Shown: piece by piece, positions 17,493 through 25,712 of the stretch | Layout of the letters: the number at the start of each line of letters is the position of its first letter | Numbering within the stretch: position 1 is the first letter of the stretch | Assembly (NCBI RefSeq): GCF_003333265.1 | Contig: NZ_QOLB01000029.1 | Location: 124,001 to 188,000, forward strand | DNA length: 64,000 bases | Direction: 5' to 3' | From: Candidatus Halocynthiibacter alkanivorans | GTDB taxonomy: Bacteria; Pseudomonadota; Alphaproteobacteria; Rhodobacterales; Rhodobacteraceae | Position numbers and translations under genes: made by a program | The notes under the pieces: model-generated | The model's input: only the letters and a program-made list of their open reading frames with translations | Told to the model about the DNA's origin: nothing | The model's database searches: none

Positions 17493-18662
17493 TTATTCTC
17501 CACCCGCTTTGGCGATGCCGGCGGCAATTGCCGACACACGCGGGTCCTCCGCACTCAGATCTGCCGCCAGATCCCGGGCGCGTAAAAATGCGTTTCGAGA
17601 CTTTTCCGTCTCTCCCAATACACCATAGGCATTGGCGAGCCGGAGCCAACCATCAAGATCACCGGGCTCGGTTTCAAGCCGGGTTGCCAGCCGCTCCACC
17701 ATCGAGCGGACAAACGCGGCCCGGTCGGACTCGGACATGTCTGAGGCGGCGACCACCTCTGCCGCCGAGGGCCCCGACGCGGGCGCGCTGACTTCGGGCG
17801 CAAAAGACGCCAGTTCGACCATCGATTTTCCCAGTGTCATACCGATCCGGTTGGCCTGATCGACAAAAATCTCCATCCAGGGCTGCAGCGCGCCCGCCGC
17901 GTTCAGCCGCGCGATCAGCAGCGCATGTGCCGCTTCGCTTTTGCCCTGCTGGTCCAGCGCGACCGCCTTGTAAAAGACCCCGGCCGGGTTGCGGGGATCG
18001 AGTTCACGTGCCCGGTCAATCACCTGGCTGGCGCGCGGCGTCACCACCCCGTTTTCAAGCGAGATAAGCGCCTCAGCATATTGCGACAAGATATCTGCGG
18101 TCACGTCTTCCCGCCCGGCGAGAGTCGCAAACGCATTGGCGGCATCTTCAAAACGGCCCATGCGCATGTAGGTCCGCCCCAGCAATACCCAGCCTTCAGA
18201 CGGGCCACCCTGCGGATCATCCATCAACCGTTGCTCCAGCCGCGCGGTCAGATTATCCACCTCGGCCGCATCTGCCTGCTCGTCCTGGCGGTCGGCAAAA
18301 GCCAGGCTTTCGGTGCCGGGCGAACCCAGCGAGAAATAGATGCCCCCGGCCAGCACCGGAACCAGAACCGCCACCAGCACCAGCGTTTTGCGCCCGCCGG
18401 CAGCAGCGTTATAATCAGGCCCCACCTGGCTTCTGTTCAGCGCCAGCATGCGCTGTTTGATTTCCAGAGTTGCGCCACGCGCTTCATCCGCCGAAATCAC
18501 CCCGCGCCGGGCCTCGCCTTCAACTTCGCGCAGCTGGTCGCTATAGATTGCCATCGCCCCGTCGCGCCGGTCCGCCAGCGGCTCTGCAGCCCCCCTGAGC
18601 GGCAGTATCACAAGCAGCAGCGCCAGCAGGCCGAGTGCGACCAAAATGAACCAAAATGCCAT
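17493..18662 (-). CDS. ccmI: CcmI/CycH, cytochrome c maturation TPR protein
   Basis: A 389-residue protein. The first 95 residues have two membrane helices (about 1-21 and 93-112) flanking a cytoplasmic loop with the conserved AIYSDQLREVEGEARRGVIS segment. The periplasmic part contains TPR repeats (for example SEGWVLLGRTYMRMGRFEDA, then NAFATLAGR) that hold apocytochrome c for the haem lyase. The ATG at 18662 is chosen since it lies one base after the ccmH stop; the frame is open to 18722 inside ccmH. It belongs to the ccmF-G-H-I-ldt operon. Confidence 0.92.
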   Translation of the reverse strand: MAFWFILVALGLLALLLVILPLRGAAEPLADRRDGAMAIYSDQLREVEGEARRGVISADEARGATLEIKQRMLALNRSQVGPDYNAAAGGRKTLVLVAVLVPVLAGGIYFSLGSPGTESLAFADRQDEQADAAEVDNLTARLEQRLMDDPQGGPSEGWVLLGRTYMRMGRFEDAANAFATLAGREDVTADILSQYAEALISLENGVVTPRASQVIDRARELDPRNPAGVFYKAVALDQQGKSEAAHALLIARLNAAGALQPWMEIFVDQANRIGMTLGKSMVELASFAPEVSAPASGPSAAEVVAASDMSESDRAAFVRSMVERLATRLETEPGDLDGWLRLANAYGVLGETEKSRNAFLRARDLAADLSAEDPRVSAIAAGIAKAGGE

Positions 18663-18663
18663 G

Positions 18664-19140
18664 TCAGATATCCATTGTATTTCGTTTGACGATTTCAGCG
18701 ATCTCCGCCTCATCTGCGTCACTCAGCTGCCCTTTGGGCGGTTTACGTCTGCGGGCTCCCACCAGCACAAAAATCGCGGCACCACCGCCAAACAAGCCCA
18801 GCCCGGCAGGTGCCAGCCAGAGCGCATAGGTGATGGGTTTCCACGGCGGGCTGAGCAGGACAAAGTCGCCGTATCGCGCCACCAGAAAGTCCAGCACCTG
18901 CTGGTCACTTTCCCCGGCCACCAGCCGTTCACGCAGCAGGATGCGCAGATCACGCGCCACGCCAGCATTGGAGGAATCGATATCCTCATTCTGACAGACC
19001 ACGCAGCGCACCTTTTTGGAAATCGCCCGCGCGCGCGCCTCCAGAACCGGATCGTCCAGTATTTCATCCGGCTCCACCGAAAGCGCCGGCTGTGTCATCG
19101 CCAGCATCAGTGACGCGGTTATCAGCAGTCGTTTGATCAC
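18664..19140 (-). CDS. ccmH: CcmH, cytochrome c maturation thiol oxidoreductase
   Basis: A 158-residue protein: signal peptide (1-22), the redox motif RCVVCQN with Cys46 and Cys49, and one membrane helix near residues 105-127. CcmH reduces the disulfide of apocytochrome c before haem attachment and works with CcmF and CcmI. The start overlaps the ccmG stop by four bases. It matches the normal length of alphaproteobacterial CcmH/CycL. Confidence 0.94.
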   Translation of the reverse strand: MIKRLLITASLMLAMTQPALSVEPDEILDDPVLEARARAISKKVRCVVCQNEDIDSSNAGVARDLRILLRERLVAGESDQQVLDFLVARYGDFVLLSPPWKPITYALWLAPAGLGLFGGGAAIFVLVGARRRKPPKGQLSDADEAEIAEIVKRNTMDI

Positions 19141-19709
19141 ACCCCTGCCTCCGCTTCAGCCTGAGCCTGCTGGGCCTGTTCCAACGCGGTCAAAAACTCC
19201 GCCTCGGCCTTGGGGCCAATGATGGGGCCAACATACCGATATAACACCAGGCCATCGGCACCGATAATAAAGGTCTCCGGCACTCCGGAGATCCCCCACT
19301 CAATACCGGCGCGCCCGTCCAGGTCTGAACCGACCCGGTCATAAGGATTGCCCAGATTGTCCAGCCACGCCGTGATATCGGCAGGTTTGTCCTTATAGTT
19401 GAGCCCCATCAGAACAACGCCGGTTTCCCGCACCATCCGTGTCAGCACCGCATGTTCCGCCCGGCAAGGCACACACCAGGACGCAAACACATTGACCAGC
19501 ACAACTTCGCCGGCCTGTTCCAGCTCGACAGAGCCAAACCCGGGCAAGCCGAGACCTTCCACCGGCGGCAGATCAAACTGCGGCACCGGCTGCGAAATCA
19601 GTACCGACGGGATGGCGCTCGGGTTGCGGTCCGCATCGAGCCCCCACAACAGGAAGCCACCGGTGAGAACGACCAGCAGAACTGGCAGGAAAAACAATAT
19701 ACGTTTCAT
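19137..19709 (-). CDS. ccmG: CcmG/DsbE, periplasmic thioredoxin-like protein
   Basis: A 190-residue membrane-anchored thioredoxin-like protein. The anchor is residues 4-23; the active site WCVPC has Cys79 and Cys82; the cis-Pro loop SGVPETF follows. CcmG reduces CcmH or the apocytochrome and is itself kept reduced by a DsbD/CcdA/ScsB-type protein, for which the ScsB-like protein at 14236 is an obvious local candidate. The C-terminus has a Gln/Ala/Glu-rich tail. The gene starts three bases after ccmF. Confidence 0.94.
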   Translation of the reverse strand: MKRILFFLPVLLVVLTGGFLLWGLDADRNPSAIPSVLISQPVPQFDLPPVEGLGLPGFGSVELEQAGEVVLVNVFASWCVPCRAEHAVLTRMVRETGVVLMGLNYKDKPADITAWLDNLGNPYDRVGSDLDGRAGIEWGISGVPETFIIGADGLVLYRYVGPIIGPKAEAEFLTALEQAQQAQAEAEAGV

Positions 19710-19712
19710 CTA

Positions 19713-21710
19713 TTACTCCGCAGGTGTGGCGTTTGCAGGCGCACGGGCTTTGCGCCGGGGCGCCCCGACACGCAGGCGCCGGTCCGACAGCGACATCAGC
19801 CCGCCCAGAAGCAGCATCGTCGCGCCGATCCAGATAAAGCTCACCAAAGGTTCATACAGAATGCGCAGGGTCCAGGCCCGTTCTGCGGCCCCGTCCGACG
19901 CCGGCACGGAAATGGTCGCATAAAGGTCACCGGCCAGGGTCTCGCGAATGGCAGATTCTGTGGTTCCGGTCCGGGTGACAGGGTAAAACCGCCGCTCGGG
20001 ATACATCGTTGTCACCGGCGCGCCGTCACGGGTCACCGTCAGGGTGCCCCGGTCAGCCACATAGTTTGGACCCTGTACCCGTTGCGTGCCCTCAAACGTC
20101 ACATCAAAGCCAGCGATGCTGACAGACACGCCCGGGGTCACAAAGACAATCTGCTCGGTTTTCCACGCGCTGGAGCCGATAAACCCGAACATAGCAATCG
20201 CCAGCCCGGCATGGGCCAGGGTCATGCCATGAGATGCCCGGGGCAGACTGCGCAACCGGCGCAGACTTTCGGCGAACGGAGCTTTGAACAGTTTGATGCG
20301 CAGGCCCCATTCTTTCAGCGTGGTCAGCAACAGCCAGACCGCGATGCCCAGCGCCAGAATCGCCAGAGCAGGCCCGCCGGTGGTGAGATACCAGATGCCA
20401 AGCGCGATCAGCGTACTGACCACCGCAATGGCTTTCAACCGCTGGCCCACGCCCATCAGATCTGCCCGTTTCCAGGACAGAAACGGCCCGATCCCGGTCA
20501 GCAGGACCAGAGGCAACATCACCGGGATAAACCCGGCATTAAAGAACGGCGCCCCGACCGAAATTTTATCGCCGGTCACCGCTTCCAGGAACAGCGGATA
20601 GAGTGTGCCGAACAGCACGATACCCGTGGCAACCGTCAGCAGGATATTGTTGATCAACAGACCCGCTTCCCGGCTGATTGGCGCAAACAGACCGCCGCCT
20701 TCCATGTCCGGCGCACGCCAGGCGTAAAGCGCCAGTGAGCCGCCAATGGCAATCGCCAGCAAGCCGAGCATATAGATGCCGCGTGCCGGATCGACAGCAA
20801 ACGCATGCACCGAAGTCAGGATGCCGGAGCGCACGATAAAGGTGCCCAGCAGGGACAGCGAGAACGTCAGGATCGCCAGCAGGATGGTCCAGCTTTTAAA
20901 CGCGCCGCGTTTTTCCGTCACAATCGCCGAATGCAGCAGGGCGGTGCCCAGCAGCCAGGGCATGAATGAAACGTTTTCGACCGGATCCCAGAACCACCAG
21001 CCGCCCCAGCCAAGCTCATAATAGGCCCACCATGAGCCCAGAGCGATGCCAGCGGTCAGGCTGGTCCAGGCGGCCAGCGTCCAGGGCCGGACCCAACGGG
21101 CCCAGGCCTCATCCACCCGGCCTTCAATCAGCGCGGCAACCGCAAAAGAGAACACGATCGAAAAGCCGACATAGCCAAGATACAGCAGCGGCGGGTGAAT
21201 GATGATGCCGATGTCCTGCAACAGCGGATTAAGATCACTGCCATCCGCCGGCGGCGGGATCAGGCGGTCAAACGGGTTGGATGTCAGCAACAGGAACGAC
21301 AGAAAGCCAACCACGATCCAGGCCTGAACCGACAAGGTCCGCGCCCGCAGCGCCGCCGGTATATTGGTGCCGAATAACGACACGCTCAGCCCGAAGATCG
21401 TCAGAATGAGAACCCAGAGTACCAGCGAGCCTTCATGACTGCCCCAGGCCGCGGCAATTTTGAAGAACAGCGGCTGCAGCGAGTTGGAATTTTCGGCCAC
21501 ATTGGCGACGGTAAAGTCGCTGACAATGAAAGACCGGATCAGCGCCGCAAATGCGGTGCCGACAAACAGAACCAGACCCAGCGATGTCGCCCAGGCACTC
21601 TGCATCCACAGCTTGTTCCCGCGTGCGGCGCCCACGATGGGCAGCACACTTTGAACCAGAGCCAGAACCAGGGCGAGCGCCAGCGCAAACTGACCAATTT
21701 CGGGTATCAT
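19713..21710 (-). CDS. ccmF: CcmF, haem lyase subunit
   Basis: A 665-residue polytopic membrane protein of full CcmF length. The haem-handling motif WGGWWFWDPVEN is near residue 235, with many flanking helices and a large periplasmic loop near the C-terminus. CcmF takes haem from holo-CcmE and, with CcmH/I, attaches it to apocytochrome c. The ATG at 21710 has AAGGA six bases upstream. It heads the ccmF-G-H-I-ldt operon. No ccmA-E is present in the window, so this set depends on a core system elsewhere. A CueR-like promoter lies immediately upstream. Confidence 0.95.
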   Translation of the reverse strand: MIPEIGQFALALALVLALVQSVLPIVGAARGNKLWMQSAWATSLGLVLFVGTAFAALIRSFIVSDFTVANVAENSNSLQPLFFKIAAAWGSHEGSLVLWVLILTIFGLSVSLFGTNIPAALRARTLSVQAWIVVGFLSFLLLTSNPFDRLIPPPADGSDLNPLLQDIGIIIHPPLLYLGYVGFSIVFSFAVAALIEGRVDEAWARWVRPWTLAAWTSLTAGIALGSWWAYYELGWGGWWFWDPVENVSFMPWLLGTALLHSAIVTEKRGAFKSWTILLAILTFSLSLLGTFIVRSGILTSVHAFAVDPARGIYMLGLLAIAIGGSLALYAWRAPDMEGGGLFAPISREAGLLINNILLTVATGIVLFGTLYPLFLEAVTGDKISVGAPFFNAGFIPVMLPLVLLTGIGPFLSWKRADLMGVGQRLKAIAVVSTLIALGIWYLTTGGPALAILALGIAVWLLLTTLKEWGLRIKLFKAPFAESLRRLRSLPRASHGMTLAHAGLAIAMFGFIGSSAWKTEQIVFVTPGVSVSIAGFDVTFEGTQRVQGPNYVADRGTLTVTRDGAPVTTMYPERRFYPVTRTGTTESAIRETLAGDLYATISVPASDGAAERAWTLRILYEPLVSFIWIGATMLLLGGLMSLSDRRLRVGAPRRKARAPANATPAE

Positions 21711-21731
21711 TTCAGATCCTTTTTTTCGCTC

Positions 21732-21762
21732 GATATGCGAGCATCCTGTACTGGAAGGTCAA
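21732..21762 (-). promoter_or_regulatory. putative CueR-type promoter of the ccmF-G-H-I-ldt operon
   Basis: Minus strand: TTGACC (21757-21762), 19 bp, then CATATC (21732-21737). The spacer holds ACCTTCC-AGTACA-GGATGCT; the left arm is the exact copper-box half-site and the right arm matches five of seven positions. The core is close to the copZ and ldt boxes. The leader before the ccmF start would be about 15 bases, with AAGGA in it. Confidence 0.6.
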
Positions 21763-22170
21763 GCAGCGAAACCCGCCCGACCTTCACAATCACGTGAGAG
21801 CTCCAGGCCCAGGTTTTTAAGGCCGGAGCTGCCCTGAGAGGTGCCGGGAAACCGCCGGATTTCAGCATGAAAACGTCTCCGCAGCAGCGCAGGTGCCGGC
21901 GGGATTTGCGGCGTTGCTGCCGCCCTTGTCTCTGCCGGGAATTTTCCACCGGCCGGAGGCTTTCATATCCATGTTTCATCTCTGACGAATGACAACTTGA
22001 CCGGCCGCCGCGGCAGCCGCCTCTTTGTGAACACCGGCGCCACTTCAATCACGTAATGCAGGCATCCGGAACGTGGCGTCCGGTCGCATGCCAGAAGGGC
22101 TGCAAATGGCACAAAGCTAACGTCCCACCTACAGCCCCACGGCTTATGCTTCAAGTTTTACCTGCAAACC
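21763..22170. other. non-coding gap upstream of ccmF
   Basis: About 400 bp with no supported gene. A TTGACC at about 22008 lacks a dyad or a -10 and was not counted as a promoter. Confidence 0.4.
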
Positions 22171-22488
22171 TCAGGTTTCAAGCGCCCTGCGGCGGGTCTC
22201 GTATTCTTCGGGATCAATCTCGCCCTGCGCCAGCCGGCCCCGCAGAATCGCGAAAGCATCACCTTTTCCTGAAGCCCCGTTCTGGCCCGAAATCCAGCGC
22301 ACGGCCAGCACCACTAACAGAATGATGCCGCCCCAGAACAGGGCCATCATGCCCATGCCAAGCACGCCCATAAGCCCCATTCCACCGCCAAACATATGCA
22401 TATGACCGTAGCCGCCCATAGCGCCGCCGTCGGCCAGCGCCGGCAATGCCGCAACGGCCAGTACCGCACTCATCATCAGAAGTTTCAT
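22171..22488 (-). CDS. small SHOCT-domain membrane protein
   Basis: A 105-residue protein: signal-like segment (1-19), a Gly/Met/His-rich stretch (GGYGHMHMFGGGMGLMG), one membrane helix (about 47-66) and a C-terminal SHOCT motif (AILRGRLAQGEIDPEEYETR). SHOCT modules are short oligomerisation motifs. The ATG at 22488 has GGAG eight bases upstream; a longer frame extends into the kinase gene but is not needed. It is the third gene of the response regulator-kinase operon. The Met/His-rich part could bind Cu(I). Confidence 0.75.
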   Translation of the reverse strand: MKLLMMSAVLAVAALPALADGGAMGGYGHMHMFGGGMGLMGVLGMGMMALFWGGIILLVVLAVRWISGQNGASGKGDAFAILRGRLAQGEIDPEEYETRRRALET

Positions 22489-22510
22489 ATCTTTCTCCAT
22501 TTTCAATAGT

Positions 22511-23908
22511 TCAATCTGTCGGTTCCAAAGGCAGCTCCACCGTCGCCGACAAGCCGCCTCCGGCCCGGTTTTCAAGGCCAATTTCACCGCCATGGGCCTG
22601 CACAATGCTGCGGGCGATCGACAAGCCCAGCCCGGTACCACCGGTTTCCCGCGACCGCGAGACCTCCAGCCGCACGAAGGGCTCAAACACCCGTTCAAGC
22701 GCATCTTGCGGAATGCCCGGCCCGTTGTCATCGATCTGGATCAATGCTGACGTGCCTGTCCGGCTGAGGCGAATATCAGCAGATCCGCCATAACGAACGG
22801 CATTCTCAATGACGTTCCGCAACGCGCGCCGCAATGCGGTGGGGCGGATGCGCACAGCCAGGCCCGCCGTGGGCTCAAGCGTCAGCGCACAGCCGGTCTC
22901 GCGCAATTCGCCGCATAACTCGTCAAGACACGCCCCGAGATCAACGGTTTGAGACGCCTCCCCCGTGGCCATGCCACGCGCAAAAGACAGGGTCGCGTCC
23001 ACCATCTCCTGCATTTCCTCTACTGAAGCGACAATGCGTTCCCGGGTCTCGTCATCTTCCACCATTTCCGCCCGCACGCGGATTGCGGTCAGCGGCGAGC
23101 GCAGATCATGGCCGAGCGCCGCCAACAAGCGTGTGCGCTCCGACACGAACCGGGTCAGCCGCGCCTGCATCCGGTTGAACGCGCCGGTCAGATCGCGCAC
23201 TTCGGTGGGACCCGCAGGCACCAGCGCCGCGCTTTCTTCGCCGCGCCCCAACCGCTCCGCCGCCACCGAGAGCGCGCGCAGAGGCCCGGTCAGCCGTGTC
23301 AGCAACACCCACAACGCCACAATCAGAACCGCCGCTGCAGTGCCCCCGAACGCAAGGGCCGACATCCAGGGCCACTGCATCGGAGGCTGATGATAGCGGG
23401 TACCGACGTTCAGCCACTGGCCAGACTGCAGCGATATCGAAAGCCGCATCTCCATCTCCGATATCTGCCCCTGCATCATGGATTTGTGCATGGTCATCAT
23501 TCCTGACGACATATCCCGCATCATCATCTGATCCGTGCCGACGCGATGCAGCTCAACCCTGATCTCCCTTGTAAAATCGTCCCCGACCAGCGCGCGGATC
23601 TGGCGCCCGATCGTACCATTGCCGTCATGGTCCCGGTGCTCCACCAACGGCGTCGCCGCCAATTCAAACTGCACCATCGGCGAATCGGCGGCGCGCAGGA
23701 TTGAGGAATGCAACGCCTCCGGCGCTTCCTCGATCAACCTGGCAATATTGGCCGACCGCCCGGCTGCCTCCAGCCCGATCGCCGCGCGCACCGCCTGGCT
23801 GCGCTCATCCACAAAAAGCCACAGGCTGACGGCCTGCGCCGCCAACAGCGCGGCAACGATCAGCAAAATCACCTGGCCGCGCAGGCTGCTCCAGAATTTG
23901 CGCATCAT
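22511..23908 (-). CDS. sensor histidine kinase with Met-rich periplasmic domain
   Basis: A 465-residue membrane kinase. Helices at about residues 12-33 and 183-203 flank a periplasmic sensor. A HAMP region follows, then the H-box GHDLRSPLTAIR with His267, an N-box (NVIENAVRYG) and G-boxes (DNGPGIP, GTGLGLSIA). The sensor is unusual: residues 128-154 hold eleven Met and one His, and residues 93-104 (DHDGNGTIGRQI) resemble a calcium-binding loop lacking the last acidic ligand. Met clusters are typical periplasmic Cu(I) ligands, so copper sensing is likely. The start overlaps the response regulator stop by four bases. Confidence 0.92.
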   Translation of the reverse strand: MMRKFWSSLRGQVILLIVAALLAAQAVSLWLFVDERSQAVRAAIGLEAAGRSANIARLIEEAPEALHSSILRAADSPMVQFELAATPLVEHRDHDGNGTIGRQIRALVGDDFTREIRVELHRVGTDQMMMRDMSSGMMTMHKSMMQGQISEMEMRLSISLQSGQWLNVGTRYHQPPMQWPWMSALAFGGTAAAVLIVALWVLLTRLTGPLRALSVAAERLGRGEESAALVPAGPTEVRDLTGAFNRMQARLTRFVSERTRLLAALGHDLRSPLTAIRVRAEMVEDDETRERIVASVEEMQEMVDATLSFARGMATGEASQTVDLGACLDELCGELRETGCALTLEPTAGLAVRIRPTALRRALRNVIENAVRYGGSADIRLSRTGTSALIQIDDNGPGIPQDALERVFEPFVRLEVSRSRETGGTGLGLSIARSIVQAHGGEIGLENRAGGGLSATVELPLEPTD

Positions 23909-24627
23909 TTCACCTCCGCAACATCAACAGACAGGCAATACCCCCCACTACGCACCGTGGTGATGATCTCCGGCCGCCCCGGGTCGTGCTCAATCTTGCG
24001 CCGCAGCCGGCTGATCTGATTATCTATCGTGCGGTCAAACACCTGGGCTGCGCGCCCGGACACCAGATCCAGCAACTGCTCCCGGCTCAACACAAAACGC
24101 GGCCGCTCCAGAAACACCGTCAGCAGTTTGAAATCCGCCGTGGTCAGGCTGGTCTCAGAGCCATTCTGCGCCAGCAATACCCGGCGGTCAGTGTCCAGCA
24201 CCCACTGGGCAAAGGCGACCCGGTGGCCGGACAACGCCCCCGCACTGGCGGGCAAGCGCTTTGAGCGGCGCAGGATCGCTTTGATCCGGGCCAGAAGCTC
24301 GCGCGGGTTGAACGGTTTGGACAGGTAATCGTCGGCACCGATCTCAAGCCCGACAATGCGGTCGGTTTCTTCCCCCAAGGCGGTGAGCATCAGGATCGGC
24401 GTGCCGCCCTTTGCGGACAGACGGCGACAGACCGACAGCCCGTCTTCGCCCGGCATCATCACATCCAGCACGATCAGATCGAACTGACCGGCGGCCAGCT
24501 TTGCATCCATATCGACCGCATCGCGGGCGCTGGTTGCGCGCATGCCCTTGGTTTCAAGATACCGGCTGACCGCATCGCGGATTTCGCGGTGGTCATCGAC
24601 TATAAGTATATGTGGTGTCTCGCTCAT
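23905..24627 (-). CDS. OmpR-family response regulator
   Basis: A 240-residue response regulator. The receiver domain has the acidic pair in LIVDDH, the phospho-Asp in IVLDVMMPGEDG and the conserved Lys in SKPFNPREL. The C-terminal winged helix contains RTIDNQISRLRRKIE. It pairs with the adjacent kinase. The ATG at 24627 (with GGGGCT upstream) is chosen because the family N-terminus MSETPHILIVDD begins there; the longer frame to 24771 would overlap the divergent promoter region. A 9-bp inverted repeat in that region may be its operator. Confidence 0.93.
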   Translation of the reverse strand: MSETPHILIVDDHREIRDAVSRYLETKGMRATSARDAVDMDAKLAAGQFDLIVLDVMMPGEDGLSVCRRLSAKGGTPILMLTALGEETDRIVGLEIGADDYLSKPFNPRELLARIKAILRRSKRLPASAGALSGHRVAFAQWVLDTDRRVLLAQNGSETSLTTADFKLLTVFLERPRFVLSREQLLDLVSGRAAQVFDRTIDNQISRLRRKIEHDPGRPEIITTVRSGGYCLSVDVAEVK

Positions 24628-24670
24628 AGCCCCGCTTATAGCCCGTCGCTGCGCGGCTTTCCCGCCTAAA

Positions 24671-24718
24671 TTGTCGCAGTTGGTATCGGCGCCGCTGTCT
24701 GCGACAAACGGATACAAT
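24671..24718. promoter_or_regulatory. divergent promoter region with 9-bp inverted repeat
   Basis: TTGTCGCAG (24671-24679) and CTGCGACAA (24699-24707) are perfect inverted copies separated by 19 bp. TACAAT at 24713-24718 is a good -10 for the EF-hand gene, and no -35 stands at the expected distance, as in activator-dependent promoters. The response regulator may bind here and control both directions. Confidence 0.55.
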
Positions 24719-24797
24719 TCGCCCGCTGCCCGGCATAGTACTGCGACCAGCCATCGCCATATCTCTGTCATCGAAACACGATTATTGAGGTGACACT

Positions 24798-25493
24798 ATG
24801 AAACACAAAACAACCCTGGCACTTGGTCTCGTTGCAGCAACTGCACTGGCATTTCCCGCTTTTGCCTCTGGCGATCACACCGGACAAAAACAAGTCAAAG
24901 CAGTACACCAGGCATCCGCCTCAGCAGGCATGTCGGCTGGCATGGCCAGCGATATGGACGGCGATATGGGCGGCAAATCCGGCGTGCATGGCGCAAAAGG
25001 CATGGCTGGCGGCATGAGCAACGGCGGTCAGATGATGCCGATGATGCAAAAAATGATGAAAATGCATAGCCAGATGATGGGCGGCGGCATGATGGGCGGC
25101 ATGGGCATGGAAGCGGGCCATGGCAACGCCGCAATGAACAAAGCGATGGACACTGACGGTGACGGCAAAGTCAGCGCCGAAGAAGCAAAAGCCGCTCTGG
25201 CCGCGCAATTGGCCACCTTTGATGCCGATGGCGATGGCACGCTCTCAATTGCCGAATATGAAGCCCTGAACAGCGCCAACAACCGCGACATGATGGTGGA
25301 CCGGTTCCAGCAGATCGACAGTGACGGCGACGGCATTGTGACCGCAGAAGAAATGGCGGCTGCCGCTGAAAAAATGACCCGGATGCAGGGCATGGCGGCA
25401 ATGGGCGGCATGGGTGACGATGACGGCAAAGCCCCACATGGCGCAGAAGAAGCCGACTCTGACAACATGGACGGCGGGTCCGACGACAGCTGA
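24798..25493 (+). CDS. exported Met-rich EF-hand protein
   Basis: A 231-residue exported protein. After a signal peptide (1-24), residues about 45-117 are very rich in Met, Gly and His (MMPMMQKMMKMHSQMMGGG). Then come three EF-hand loops: DTDGDGKVSAEE (118-129), DADGDGTLSIAE (142-153) and DSDGDGIVTAEE (174-185). The end is acidic. EF-hands bind Ca2+ and Met/His clusters bind Cu(I). It is transcribed divergently from the response regulator, whose partner kinase has its own Met cluster, so it is probably a periplasmic metal-binding effector of that system. Confidence 0.88.
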   Translation: MKHKTTLALGLVAATALAFPAFASGDHTGQKQVKAVHQASASAGMSAGMASDMDGDMGGKSGVHGAKGMAGGMSNGGQMMPMMQKMMKMHSQMMGGGMMGGMGMEAGHGNAAMNKAMDTDGDGKVSAEEAKAALAAQLATFDADGDGTLSIAEYEALNSANNRDMMVDRFQQIDSDGDGIVTAEEMAAAAEKMTRMQGMAAMGGMGDDDGKAPHGAEEADSDNMDGGSDDS

Positions 25494-25712
25494 ACTGACG
25501 GCGCGCCGGGCCCCGGCCCGGCGCGCCGGTCTCTGTGCTGCCAGACGCCGCACGCCGCTACGCGGGCAACACGGTCTGTGCGATGACCGGGGTGCCACTT
25601 TCACGCTTGGCATCAGACGGTTCCTGCGGCGTGGCGTGCTTCTGAAGTGTTTGGCACGCGGAGCGTCACCGCTTGCCCGGCCCTCAGAACGCGTTGACGG
25701 CGATGGTGTTCT

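Noticed and set aside
22000-22030. TTGACC at about 22008 as another copper promoter
   Set aside because: No ACCTTCC/GGAAGGT dyad and no -10 at 19-20 bp.
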